Source: Anastatus disparis
Taxonomy: Eukaryota > Arthropoda > Insecta > Hymenoptera > Eupelmidae
Direction of reading: 5' to 3'
NCBI GenBank assembly: GCA_017163975.1
Contig: JAFFSR010000221.1
Location: 7,254,001 to 7,318,000 of the forward strand
Length of the DNA: 64,000 bases
Part shown: positions 27,197 through 41,300 of the stretch, piece after piece
Layout of the letters: each line of letters starts with the position of its first letter
How positions within the stretch are numbered: position 1 is the stretch's first letter
Position numbers and translations under genes: made by a program
The notes under the pieces: generated by a model
What the model was told of the DNA's origin: nothing
Database searches by the model: none
Seen by the model: only the letters and a program-made list of their open reading frames with translations

Positions 27197-28880
27197 AATA
27201 AAATTATTTTTAATTTTTAATTTGATTGACTCAATTATGAGTTTTAAAATGAATGAAAACAAAAAAGAAACATACTTTCTACTTTTGAATATAATGTAAC
27301 TTAAAATAAAACTGTGCTATAAAATCACACAGTCATGCATTGTCATGCTTGTTATTCAAATGTTAAATTTTTAAATCTACTAAAAATACATTAATTAAAC
27401 AAACAAGAGATACTTGCGTATTATAACACCATGTAATATATGAAAACAATATCTTCTATAATTTATGACTGATCATCGAACGAGATTATATTAAAATGAC
27501 ACTGTATCTAAGCAACTAAGCTAGGATGAATATTAAATGAGATTGAATTCTAATGAATTCATTCAACAATAGTGACGCGTTTTCAATAAATTTCAAAGCA
27601 CAGCTTATAAAGTTATCAATTTTTTTAGTGTTTTGGTAGACTAAATATTTATGAATTTTTAGAAAAATGTAAACTTTATTATTTTGAGATTATATACGAT
27701 GAAAATTTTTCATTGATTTTAAAAATATAAATCGGATTGAATCATTGAATAGAAATTTTCTTATAGTTTTTTTTATAGGTAATCGAACTCTTTTTTCCTC
27801 AACCATGATAGTTCTTTATTTTTACCATTACTAATGTTTATTTTCATTGAATACAATTATAATATTGCATAAACACTTTCAGTACGTATATCCTGGAATA
27901 CAACGTTACATTAAAATAATACGGATCAGTAAGCTTATGTGACGTGATATAATTTTGAATATATTATTTTGTGGACTTTGTTACAAATGAAAAAAAAAAC
28001 AATAAAAGACGAATATGCTTTTGCGTGAAATATCAAATTACTGAAATTAAAAAAAAAGGTATGAATTATTAAAACTAAATTATTGAGATGAAGTTTCTCA
28101 ATTAAATTCGGGTAACTTGAGGATCCTTTAATGATAAAACAAACATGATAATGTTGTAGCATAATATATTGCATTGTAAGAAAATTAATTATTCAGAAGG
28201 CGAATGATATAAAACTAATTAAATGTTGTTTATAAATATTATAACAATTTTATTAAATACTATTGATATTTTGTTTATTTAATATTAGTCATGTACATAT
28301 TATAAATATTTATTATTTGTAATCAAATAAATTAATCAATTAAATAAATTTTTTTATTTTATTTAGTCGCCAGTTTTCTTGTTCCCCATACATTCATTCT
28401 TTTTTATATTTTTTCTCTAATAAACATAAAAACTTAATATACTTTTATGGTTACTAGTTTTTCCATTAACTAATTCTTTAATCTTGATAATTTATTGTTG
28501 TTTAATAAAAAAAAACATCTCATTTCCTTTTTATCAACACAATGTCATTCTAATAATAACTTTAAAAACAAACGCATTGTTTTGATTAAGCGTATCTCTG
28601 TTCAAATAATTATTCTTCGCAAATCTTACTAAACTCTTATGTGCATTAACATCATCTATACGTGATAAAAATAAGAACTTAGATAATTAGCTGATTCTTT
28701 GAAAAAAATCACTTAATGAAAATTTTTAGATTATGAGTGCGATCGTTTCTTAAGCAATTAATTTGTATATGTTTTATATAAAAATTCTTTATGCATCAAA
28801 TGAATAGAATTTGAAAAAAAATTGAAACTTTCTTCTTAAACTGAATAATAACACGTATTTTATTTATAATAATGTTACAG

Positions 28881-29109
28881 TAAAACAAGAGTTAAGAGAG
28901 CAAAAGGAAACCATAAAAAACTTCTAGGCAATGCGCATATAGCAAGTAGTGAGGCTGCGGCCCCTCCATCCATTTTCCCCTCTTTCAACCATCTTTCACA
29001 CAAAAGAGAAAGAAACATCTCGCGGAATAAGGAGATAGAAAGAGAAAGACGGAGAAAAATAAAGTAAAAGAAAGAAAGTTAAAGAGAGAGAGAATAAAAG
29101 CAAGAAACG
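28881..29109 (+). other. 5' untranslated region of the ABCG gene
   Basis: The stretch follows a plausible acceptor (TGTTACAG ending at 28880) and runs into the start codon at 29110. It includes a pyrimidine-rich segment near 28960-29000 and then a long GA-rich tract (about 29020-29105). A four-codon upstream frame starts at 28931. Transcription could instead begin inside this block, so the 5' limit is uncertain. Confidence 0.45.
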
Positions 29110-29320
29110 ATGGAGCAGCAAAAGCAACAGCTTCAAGAGCCGGCAATCAAGGATCGTTGCCCTGGCATCACAGTTGATGTCGCGGGCGACTTGAGAAAAG
29201 TTACGCTTACACAAACAAACAATAAACAAAATCAGCACGGTCTTAAGCACATTACTAAAATGTCACCTGTCAACATCGAGTTCAACGATGTTACGTACAC
29301 TGTACCTACTGGCAGAAAAG
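29110..29320 (+). CDS. ABCG exon 1 (residues 1-70)
   Basis: Starts at ATG 29110 and ends at the donor AAAAG|GTAAGT in phase 1. It encodes a polar, Gln-rich cytoplasmic N-terminus followed by [18 protein letters not shown], the usual first strand of the ABCG ATPase domain. Confidence 0.93.
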
Positions 29321-32300
29321 GTAAGTTTTTTTTTCTTATCTTTTTATAAAGTTTTTTATATTTTCTAAGAATATTTTCGAGAACAACAAGAAAAGAGTTG
29401 CGGCGATTGAGGAAAATTAATATTTTTCTTTAAACGAACTATCGAGCATTGTTGTTGCATCAAATAATAATAGAGTGTTGATCATACTGCGGATAATCAT
29501 TTTCTGATAAATCTATAAATTCTAAAAAAATAATTTTCTTTGAATTCGAAGAACTGTTTGTTTTACAAAATAATTTATTAGAGGTTTCAATGGCTCAGTC
29601 GGTAGAACGATGGATTCGTAATCTCGAGGTCCCGAGTTCGAATCCCGCTTTCGACCGATTGTAATAAGCACCACTGTACGTTACATGTGCTTTTTTCACA
29701 AATGCACTGACGATCTCCGTCGCTAATTGTCAAGCAACGTTAAATAAAATAAAAAAAAAAAAAACTAAATTGATTAGATATTTTAAATGATCATGATTGA
29801 ACATTTGTTATAAATATTTTTTTTACAATATTTTTATATTTCATGTACGCAGTAAATGAGAAAATATTCAAAAAGATCTAGTAAAACGTCAGCTGTAGTT
29901 ATACGTTTTAACATTAAAACTGGTTTTCAAGATTATCCTTTTTCCAAGCAACCCTTTTCTTGTTTAATAAAAAGAGAAGAAAATGATTCGAGCGAAATAC
30001 CAGTTCTCACTTGAGATCCTGTGGAAAAACCCTTTAAATATAACTTTCAAGTATACTTCTTAAGGTTATGAATCTTGCACTTGAAAATTTGTATTTTAAG
30101 AACATTTTTGCAACAACAAAGTTTTTTTATATTTGTTAAATTTCTAAAATAAAACTTTTTTTTATTAGATTTCTATATAAGTAACAGTTAATTTTATATT
30201 ATTGAGATGATTATATCTTTTAACGGTGTCAGATTGATTTTTTATTTCTATAAATTTAATTCTTATTCCATTAATTTTTTAATACAAAATAAATAATTAC
30301 ATGATGTCTTTTTACAATACAACTAAAGTAAATTTTTAATATATACAAGAAATCATATTAAAACTTAAAATTGTATAGTTTAATATTTTTATTGTTCGTA
30401 ATAAATCACGAAATGTTTTATCCTGAATTATAAAGCTCATTTGCAATTAATTATAATAATTTTCGTGATCTAATCTCATTACTAAAACCAAAAATTTTAT
30501 ATTCATAAATTTTAATTAAAGATTACGAATAAAGTCTTTTATTCTGTATTCAATCTAGCTATTGAGTCATTTACGTGAAATGAAACTGTATCAAATTAAA
30601 TTATGCTTTTCGTTAATTAAGGTTTTGTCTCCAATTGATTAAGAAAACATGAGTTTTGTTTATATGTGTACAATTATGGCTATATTATGGCTATATTACC
30701 AGCTTAATTGATATTTTTAAATTAATTAATTTTTAATAATTGATACTATTGTCAAAATCGTAGACGTCTAAAGGAAACTTGAGCGTTATTAAATCAATTG
30801 GAGATCCAGCTTAATAGTGACTAAAAGTAAAAGTAAATAAGAACTGACCATTCGTAACGAATAAAAAAAATTTGTATAAATATATTTTTAACTTTATGTG
30901 GTGAGACATTAAATTCTTAATTTTTTAGTTTGCATTGATTTAGATTTTTTTATTTACGCATATTAATACTTCCTTGATGTGTCTTATTATTTACGAAATA
31001 TGCTCGTATATTGATCTGTTGTTATTTTAAATATTAATGTATTATTTAGATATAGGTCGATTATGTTTGATTAATACCATTTATTACATTATAATTTTTA
31101 TTAAATTATTAAAAAATTTCTTCATTTTAATTAAGCTTTCTTTTTGAACGTTAAACGATTTGACTGTTTTGTTATAATAAATTAAATTTCTCCTGTTAAA
31201 ATTAAACAAACTTACATTAATTTATGAGCGTATATGAGACATTTCAAGTGATCTTGCAATGTGACAAAAAATAGAAATCATTAAAATTCTAAGAATAAAT
31301 CTTATTAGACACCCAAAACACAAATTTTGAAAAGATCAAAGTCCAACAGGTTCGTCAAAAGTTATGAAACATTGAAAATCATCATTATTAGCTAATACTT
31401 TTTTTTTGTGAAATTACAGATTTAAAAAAAAAGTTACAAGAATACTTTTTCTTTAATATGATATGTATTTTATACTTGGAATTTCATAGGTTATAATTTG
31501 CAGATGCTTTAGCTACTCTGGTGATGGAATTACAAACGACTAATAATGCAAACTCGAAAAATAAATTCACGTTTTGATGACTTTGTAGCAATTCATAAAA
31601 TCACATGAGATTTCCAATAAAAAGTATTGTTATGATTTATTTCTTAAATCATTACTTTTTCAATGAAATAAAATCATAAATCTTATGATTTAGCAAAAAA
31701 ATAGAATGACGATTTGCAATATTTCATGACTTTTGTTACCTTGATCTTTATTTAAAAATTCTTTTGAAAAACGACGTGCATGAAGATCGATTTTTCATGC
31801 GTTTATAATGTTTGCAAGGGCAACTTTTATTCGTGAAGAATATTATAGCGTGACTAAGAAATGTCAACAAGTTTCCTTCGACTTGTTAGAATTTTTGAAG
31901 TTGTACAAATAATATTATTAATATTAATTTAATTGAAATTATTATTCGTAAAATTTTTAAATTATTTCATATATTCCTGTTTATATTTTATCGAATTTCG
32001 TGACACCTGTTTCAAAAAGTAGTATACCCAATTCGAGTACGAACCTTTATTCACGACCTACTGAAGTTACTAGTTTCTGCAGAACGCAACTCACGACTTG
32101 TGTGAATAACATTCATGAAAGACTAGTTTCATTATGTACTATTTTTATGTTTTAATTTTTAAATCGAACATATTCTGAATATCTGAAAAATTTGAATTTT
32201 TTCTTGATTCTGCGAATCGACGTGAAATGTCCCATGCGTTAAAGACTCGTTGCAATCGGAACATTGATTTTAATTCTAAAATAATTCACGATATTGTTGT

Positions 32301-35300
32301 ACATAAATATTGAGATTATGCTCATTATTTGCGACGTTATTGTAATTTTTTCATTCTCTGACTTCATTCAACTATTAATTGATAAAGAATTAATCACATT
32401 CTCGCAAAGATTACTCGGCAATCATCTCTTAACTGAAGATGGCTTTGTTTAGTTGCAAGACTATATAGATACATTGAATTAAATTACATGAATCACGAAG
32501 TGGAAAATTACAAAAATTATCTGACAGGGATTAGCTAATTTTTTTTCTCGTTATAAACGAAAGTATAATCATATGATACGTATTGTTTACAAAAAAAAGA
32601 AAAAAAATCGCAGCATCTTTTTGTTTCTTTTTCCGCAATAAATCAATCATACGTGATTTCGTGATCGGTGATTAATGATTCGATTGCAGATAAACGATTA
32701 AAATTCAATATGTTAAGATCAAAAATACCAATTTAACCATTATTAATACACTTGACATTTTTTTTTCTATAATCTATTAATATTTATTAATTATACAATT
32801 TCCAATTTAATAATATAGAATTTTATAATTAGAATTCATTGTAACGCAAGTTAATTTACTAAAGAGGCGTAATTTAGATTGTGTGGTAATGAAAAGCGTT
32901 TACATTGTATGGTAATGAACATTTTAAATGAAGATTCATTTAAATTGTTTAAAGTAAAATTTTTTACTTCAACAATATAAACAATTTAATTGGATAGTAT
33001 TAAAATTTACATTTTGTTATAAATCAATCTCCTCCGAAAATTACAAAATTCGTATATCAAGTATCTTATCCGTGATTAATTTTATCAGCAGAATAAAATA
33101 ACACATCACGCGTTATAAACTTTAAAAAATGATACCGATCCGTTATTCAAGTAGTTGTTCGTCATCTAATAATTCATAGGATGACAACTTTAATTTCAAA
33201 ACAAGTTTTAAACACTAAAAATCTGGATTCTCCACGCCACAACTACGACTTAATAATATATATTTCAATGATTAATTATTGAAATTTTGTCGTACCAAAA
33301 GAAAATCAATATTATGTATTTTGTTATAAGAGAAAAAAAATTGATGTATTTGTTGAAAAAAAGTTGGCTCGTACTAAATAAAATAAAAGAAAAATAAACT
33401 GTTTAAAACATCGCCGTCTTGAATCGTGTACAGCAAGGTCAAATTCGAAGACTATCACTTGCGTTTTATTATAATTTCTAGTCACGCTCGATTTTTATTG
33501 ATTAGTTCAGCTTGTCTTTGATAGGGCAGAAGAAAAATTTTATTTTCATAAGTTGAATAACATTAAAATTCGTTAATGTATTCAAATTTCAGGATTTAGT
33601 TCAGCATTGGAATAAATTAAACGAACTTTGTTTTTTTTTTTCGTTGAAACAATTAATCATTTTTATACGCATTTGAAATTCAATATCAAGCGGAATGAAA
33701 GTAAGGTTTGAAATTGACGTTGTGGGATTTTTTAGACGTTAGAAATCGTTAAGTTTTGATAATGCGCCACTATACTTTTTTAGTTTTATACATTTTAGAT
33801 TTTATTTAACCCTTTTATTTGCCTAATTTGAAAAATGGTTTAAATAGTTTAATAATTGAATATTAAATTAACAATCGAACGAATTGTAAAATATTCCTTT
33901 TTATTTCACACAGTCAATTACATTTATACGACTATTTTATCAATGTAGATTAAACAGTTTAAAATAGAAGCTATTTTAAAATGTTGAAATAAAGAGAAAA
34001 AGTCGTAAATCTACGATAAATATGTATTGGGTATTTAATTGTTAGAAATTTAATCTTGAATGGCAAATAATTTTCAATAAAAATTGCACGTCCGTATGCT
34101 CGTGGCATTGTAATGCAACAATGGAAAAACCGTGAACTGCATTAGAAGTTCATTGACAAAGATAGCCTTGTCAATGCACCTATGGAATTAAAGTTGCCAT
34201 TTAAAGATCCGTACGGTAAAAATTATTCGATGCGCTTTATTTATAGTAATTTTAAATTTATTTTAAAATTTTATTTAAAATTGATTAAAATTTTTTTTTT
34301 TTTAATAAATTCAAGCAAAAAAATTTAAGATGTATTTTTGTCTATTTTTTAAATATAACTTAATATTTTAAAATGAATGATTGATGTTTCAAAGTTTTTA
34401 ATATGTATAGATATAATGCAATGTTATGCGACATGAGAATTGTGAATAAATTTGACCAGTCATTTGAATTTTAATTTATTATACCTCGTTTAATTTTAAT
34501 TCAGTTTGGTTTTTCAAGATAAATTTTTTATTTTATTAAATGTCAAATTCTGAATTTTTTTAATTTAAATAAATATGTAATAATTAATTGAATAAACTAA
34601 TTTTGATAATTTTTTTTTTCATGGATTGTCTAATTCAATAAAACATAAAAGAATTGTTTATAAGATACTAATATAAACTAATAAATATGAATCATGCTAT
34701 CTTATTGAATATTAATTTGGAAAATTGGAAAATAATGTCTACTCTTCTAGAACTAGAACTGAACAAATTTTTTGATATTATAAGATATATAATAAAAATA
34801 TTTCAACTCATTGATATCTTAAACTTTTTATTTAAAAAGAACAAAGCTGTTTCTTATAAAATGACAAAAAAAAAGAAAGAGAGAACTAAATTTGCATAGG
34901 TGAATTAATCGAAGGCTACCGAAGAAGCTACGTAAATTATTTACATTGCTAATCCCAATTACTCAATGGACTTGAATTTGTTTTATATTTTTTTTGTTTT
35001 AAAGTAGACTGAGCAGTGTAAAAATACGATCCATCGATCACGACGCTATTGAAAAACAGAAAAGTGAAAACACTTTTAAAAAAACGTTCCGAGAGACTAA
35101 TTCGAATCATTTTTACAGCTTACGTTTTTTTCCTGAACTTTTTTTTCCTCGAAATGTTGCGTGGTGACATTAACTAAAAGAATTTTATGTTTTAATACTT
35201 TGTGATCATGGCTAGAAAGTTTCATTTTACAAATGAAGAAAGCGATTTTTTTATTAATAAAATTTAATGTTATTATTTTAAAAAGGTTATTATAGGCTTA

Positions 35301-38300
35301 ATAATTAAAATTTTAAGTAAAGCTTCAACTGTAGATTCATAATGCATCAAGTTTATTTACGTATTATTAATAATAATATTAAATTGTCTACGACCTCGTT
35401 TAAGTTTACACTATCACTTTATTACAATTACTCATTTGAAATAAAGAAAAACCCAGGAGATAAAATAAAATTAATTATTCCTGCTATACACAAAGCAATT
35501 GCAAAATATTTATGTTTAAGACAGTGAGAAAAAAGTATGATATTTTAAAAAATATTACAGTAAAATGCACTTAAATTTGTACGAATAAAAATTATGACTG
35601 AAATCGATAAGCGATATTAATGACATGTTTTGGAATTTATTGGACATTACTTAACTATTAATTCCAATAAAAAAAAATAATTGTCACCATGTTATGTCAT
35701 TGAAGGTAAAAAAATCTAGTGAATTTTCATGAAAATAAACTACTATTAGAGTACAAGTGCACTAATATCAAAGTTTTAATTAGTTTAGCATTAGATTTTT
35801 TCTTCAATATTTATAAATACGCTGAAATACGGTGGAGCGAATTTTCATTGATAATGAGATTATTGTACGCATTTAGAGCAAATTTTTTACTTCATTCAGT
35901 AAAGTGAACTTGATCGACTACTTAGAAATAATTAAAATCTGTTTAAAATAAAATTTTATTTAATTATTTATTTTGTTTTGCAAGGGATTTCCTCTAAACA
36001 AATAGAGTTATAATTATTCTCTAAGTGAAATTTTTTTAGTGTTTAAACTTGAACTTTGCACAGTGTGTTTAGTGTTTCAACGTAAAAAAACGTAATTTCT
36101 TATCGTAAGTTTAGCAAACGTCATTATTCGTAATGAAAAAATTTTTATTAAATACTATAAAATTATTTAGCCGTAAACAATAGGAAAAAATAAACAATAG
36201 ATATATCCTCGTAACAGATTCTAAGAAATTACTCAATATCCTGAAAACAATAGTGTCAAGTATAGAGCATTATCCAGTGAATGAATTCGGTGGAAAAAAC
36301 AAGAGGCGAGAATAACGAATTTTAAATGCAGTCTCACGTCCCAGCGAACATCCGACCTTGATCGATGAAAAGTTATGAAAAAACGTCTAGACGATTAAAG
36401 CAGATATTTTTATTGCCCATCTCCAAAGAGAAGAAGATGCTATAATTAACAATTGATATTTTTGATTGTCACGGCCATTCTTTTTCCACGCTAAAGTTTT
36501 CAAAGCGACGAGCAAATATGCACATGCACTTTATACGTTCGAACAGTTTGACAAACACAAATTTAATCAAATGTTATTCCAATCAGCTCTATGCGCAATA
36601 TTATTGCACACAATGTCAATGGAAATTTAGTGAAGATGGAATAAGCAACATCATTCACGAGCTTTTTTTTATATTAATTATTGGAAACTTTGTATAATTC
36701 GTCTTCATTAGAAAACAGTTTGAGTAATGATTTCACGCGTGTTATAGACGTTAGATAAATATTTGAAAAATGATTTAATAGAATTGCATCTGAGTTGAGG
36801 AAATAAATATTTTTTTTTTAATTTCAAGAGGTTTATTTGTACTAGAGACACTTTTAACATTTTTTTGTCAACACGATTTTAAATACTGTAATCAAGTAAT
36901 TGATCGACACTGTGCAAACGCTTATTCAAATTAACAAAGAATGTATTATTATAAGAGAATTTTTTTATTCATCAAGTTAAAAAATTCACAAATTTATGAC
37001 AATGATTAATCAGTTCAATGTTGCATCAATTACAAACTAAAATATTTTAATTGAATATGCATAAACTTGAATTTGCAAAGTAGAATTTTTCGTTGTATCA
37101 GATAACAACTTTTTTACGTGTAGCTTTTATAATCTTAAAAAAAACTGTTAAATAATTTAAATGAAGTAAACGTATATCTATATATAGTACTTACAAGGAG
37201 AGTACATTATATTCAAGTCTCGGATTTTCTTTTAGCTTTAGGGAATATTTTTATTTATTTATAATTACGAATAAAGCGGTATTCGTTCGGTGCAATGCTC
37301 AAATTTTTTAAAGTTATGAGTAACTTATTTTAAATTTTAAAGGACTTATAAAAAAATCTTTTGATAGGTTTAAAAAAAATTGCCCAGTTTGAAAAAATCG
37401 ATTACATTAGTTCTATATGAGAAAATTTTATGATTAAAATGTTTTGGTTCTCTTAAATTTTAATTTCGTGCAAAATTTATCTTATATTTCAAAGATTTAT
37501 CATATTGCTTCTTTGAATCATCATTTATTTCCTATACATAAGGAAATATCCTGAATATTTAATGAAAAGTCAAATCTTTTATTTTTCGTAGTAAAATCAC
37601 GAATAGCATTTTCGAGAAAGCAATCTTTCGACAATAATATGTAAACTGAATTTCAAAATTACATACGCTTAAGTCCATTGTTGTATTATGAAGGTTCCCC
37701 CTTTGGTTTTCCGTATGCGTGAGAAATACGTTATTGTGGGTGTTGTACATACAATTACCATTAACATGAGTGTCACGCTTGCGGCTCTCTTAAACGGAAT
37801 CTCAAAACAAAAGAACAAACTTTCTCGAAGATGTATTCTTCATAAGAAATGCACGTCTAATTTTTTTTTTCCTTTTTTTTGTTCTATCCTTTGTAATTTT
37901 TTAAAAATAGTACTAGCTAATAAACAACGCAGTACATGTCTAGCATGAAACGTTTTTTTTTTAGACATTATGTACAATTACGTTAAAACTGAACTTTCGA
38001 AACGTTAGCTTGTAATAGTAAAGTATTTAACTATGAAGATTTAAAAAGAGAACGAGCGACTGTCAACGATGGTACCGACTTTTAATTTAACTATATTTTT
38101 ACGTTTTGCAAGATGTGAAACTGGGTTAAAAAATAAAAATTATATATTATTGGACGAATGATAAATTAAAATAATTTTAAATTATCATATTTTGAAAGGT
38201 GGTTTGGTAAATCAATCGGTAAAGTAATGGATTCATAACTTGAGGGCAGGAGTTCGAATCCTGCTTTCGTTCGAATAATACAAGCACGACTATACCATGT

Positions 38301-41300
38301 GCTTTTTTCATAAAAATTTAAACCTTCGTGACTTATTAGTATCGCATTGATTGCATGAATGCAATATTGTTAGATAATTAAAAAATTTATTATTTATTAC
38401 ATGCTTACTCTCTTATTTTTATTAATTTTAATTTTAATCTCGCGAAATTAAAATATTGTCAAGTATTTTACTTATACTTACATTATGAAAAGTTTTTTAT
38501 GACTCCTTAAAAAATTCGTTAAAATGATCGGAAATAAAATATCAGCTTAAAAAATGTTTGTTTAAAATAAGATATTGTTGCTTAATTTAACAAACTTTAA
38601 ATTAACTTAATTTAACATTTATTTGATTGAAATACATATTTATTTTTCGCTATTTTAATAAATATTTACCGAGTTCAACCGAATTTCATTTCATAGTCTA
38701 AGCATATATTTATCAATCCTTAATTTTTTAGCGATGTTTCCATCGTGTTAGTTTGAATCAGAAAAAAAACACCGTTATAAAAAAAGTCAGTCTTTTTCAA
38801 GCATTTACAATACCGAAATAAATCATTGTAATTGAATAACGGATTCAAGGACTACAGATGCACACGAATCTTCTCATGTATAGATATTTTTATTTTGCTC
38901 TGTCACAACGAAGACGCGATTATGTTTTCTATATCAAATGCGGAAGCACGTGCTTGAGCGCATGCATATAAAGACTCTGATAAACGAAAAATAGTTGACA
39001 AATTTAAACTTTTATTTTTAAATGTTAAAGTACATCGACAATTTGTTAGATAAGCGCTGAGAGTTGCAGTGTAAAACAAATCAATGTGGAATTTGGTCAA
39101 TATGTTGTAATATTGGTGATTGGTAATCCTTCATACGCGTATACATACAACTCCTATTACGGTATTACATTTACTTCGTTTTAAGGCAGTTTTGACCGAT
39201 CATCAGAATGAATTTATAACAATTATTAAATAGACTCTAATATATAATTTTTAATGTCAAAAACTAATAATATTGAAGTGAAATTAAACTTAAAAATTGA
39301 AGTAAATAATTTATTCTGGTCAATAGAAAATTTTATGGGATGAACAAGTTAAACCACTACCATCTATTTTTAAAGTTGTTGATTATTTATTATTTTATGT
39401 GAAACTTGTTCTTCAATTTCTTGAAGATATTTTCAATTTAACTTTCACATTGTCTTAATATTATCAATTTTTGTTGACTTACATGCCGAAATAAATTTGG
39501 ATTAATAAATTATCGAAAACTGATAAATAAAAAAATAAGAGATTATTTAAGAGAATTTTCATATCCTAGTTGAACTTAAAACGACATCGTTGATCTTAAA
39601 CATAATAAGGTGGTGGGGAGTAGTGAGCGTGTGGATATCAGTGGAAAAGTAGGCAGCGTTAAAATCCGCGCCAACTGTAAATAAAATGTGCATTACACGT
39701 GCTAGCACAAAATTATATAATATCCAATGTTTTGATCATGTTACCCGTAAAAAAATTAATAACATTGTAAAATAAAAAAAAAAGGCTAAAATTTAAGGTA
39801 ATGATTTTGTTTGGCAATACAGAACCGGCACGTGGATATTAACAAGCAGAAATAAACGTTGTATCTTGCATAATTCGTCAGTTTTTTTTTTCGCTCGACA
39901 TCTCGTGCTAGAATTTCCGATATTTTCGTAGTCTCAAATTTGTAACGCAAGTAATTTGTATATGTTGCAGGCTCGAAAATGATTCTAAGGGGAGTTAGCG
40001 GCCAGTTCAGATCCGGTGAATTAACGGCTATTCTTGGACCCTCTGGTGCTGGAAAGTCAACCTTACTTAATGTTCTTGCTGGCTACAAGTAAGTTTATTT
40101 TATTACTTGTTTTTAATAACTCATTTTATTCATGCGGAAATTCAATTTCTCGATTAATTTGTTTGTAGAAACACAATAGACATAACGATTATAAAAGTTA
40201 TTCCAATCTATTGGTAATTGCATAAAGAAAAATTTTATTTATTCTTTTACAGTTTTTATATCAATTAAATTCTGTATAAAACTTCATGAAAAATTGCGCT
40301 AGATAAATTTGTCGATAGACTTTTAAACGCCGAAATAATTAATTTCTTCTTTCTAAATAGCATGTGCGTGTTTTAAAGAAAGTTAATAATTTATGCGCAA
40401 AAGATAGAATTTTTTTTCTTCACTTCTAATAGACTCAAGAGGAAAAAAGTTCTTTCACTTAAGGAAGCATTTCGGGCAAAATATTTAAATAATATTTTGT
40501 AAGAATTAACATATGTCCACAAGCTTATTTTTTTTTGTTTCTTCATTATTTGCACATAAAAATACGAATGTGTGCATTATGGACTATGATAGATCGTTAT
40601 TCATCATCGGTATGTGTCATAGTAATCGGCATATTATTTTCTTTTTGTTTTTTTTTTCTATTTCAATTGTCGACAAGAAATTCTTAGCGTGACGTGGTTA
40701 AAACACGTGCTCGTATCTCACTTTATTACTATGATACGAAAAAATTGCTTTAATAGCTCTATCATCGATGCTTAATATTCTACTACCTTAATGTTTATTA
40801 TGACATTTTTTACGAATTTTTTAAATTTCATTTACATAGAATTGCATAATGATTTGTTTGAGGAAAATTTAAGTGTTTAAATGATGGATTATTTTTAAAT
40901 GTTTATGTTATGTTTTAGTTTGAAAAAAATTAATTCGATTAATTAGCTCATTTTCTAAATAAACTATTAATCGTAAAATTATTTTCATAATAAAAACATT
41001 CATCGATATTTTTTTTTGTACGTATGTAATTTTAGAAAGTTCTATAACACATGAAAAATAAACATTATAATTAAAATTTTTTTTATTTTTAATACAAAAA
41101 TCAATCTTTCTACAATTATTAAATTAAAAGTTAAATAAACAGAATCGGATTTTAGTTTATTCTTATTAAATCTTCTTTTCAAGTAAATGTAAATTATGTT
41201 CTTTCAACAAATCATAATCATTCATCTTCTCAATTGGTGAATGAAAAACTAATGAAAAATGACATTTAGATGATTTGCTGTTTTGAAAAGCTTGTATTAT

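Larger units (their letters stand above)
19221..28880. other. AT-rich DNA, possible first (5' UTR) intron; no gene seen
   Basis: No coding exon was found on either strand. Two items stand out: a less AT-rich block at about 21180-21480 and a TA dinucleotide run at 27159-27193. The rest is low-complexity A/T sequence. Confidence 0.45.
29321..39970. other. ABCG intron 1 (10,650 bp)
   Basis: Bounded by GTAAGT and TTGCAG. It carries family 1 SINEs at 29581-29764 and 38197-38390 and otherwise AT-rich sequence. Less AT-rich islands at about 34084-34215 and 36290-36540 have no open frame and could be regulatory. Short frames at 34687-34899, 35342-35527, 35719-35907 and 37688-37948 have no conserved features. 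Confidence 0.8.

Noticed and set aside
28996..29250. Leu-rich frame on the - strand opposite ABCG exon 1
   Set aside because: It is the reverse reading of the GA-rich leader and the first coding exon; the + strand reading joins in phase with the rest of the transporter.
39607..39783. Possible ninth family 1 SINE (GTGCATTACACGTGCT and a terminal A-rich run)
   Set aside because: Only one body word resembles the family, with no tRNA-like head and no GTCGCTAATTAGC block. The similarity is too weak to call.
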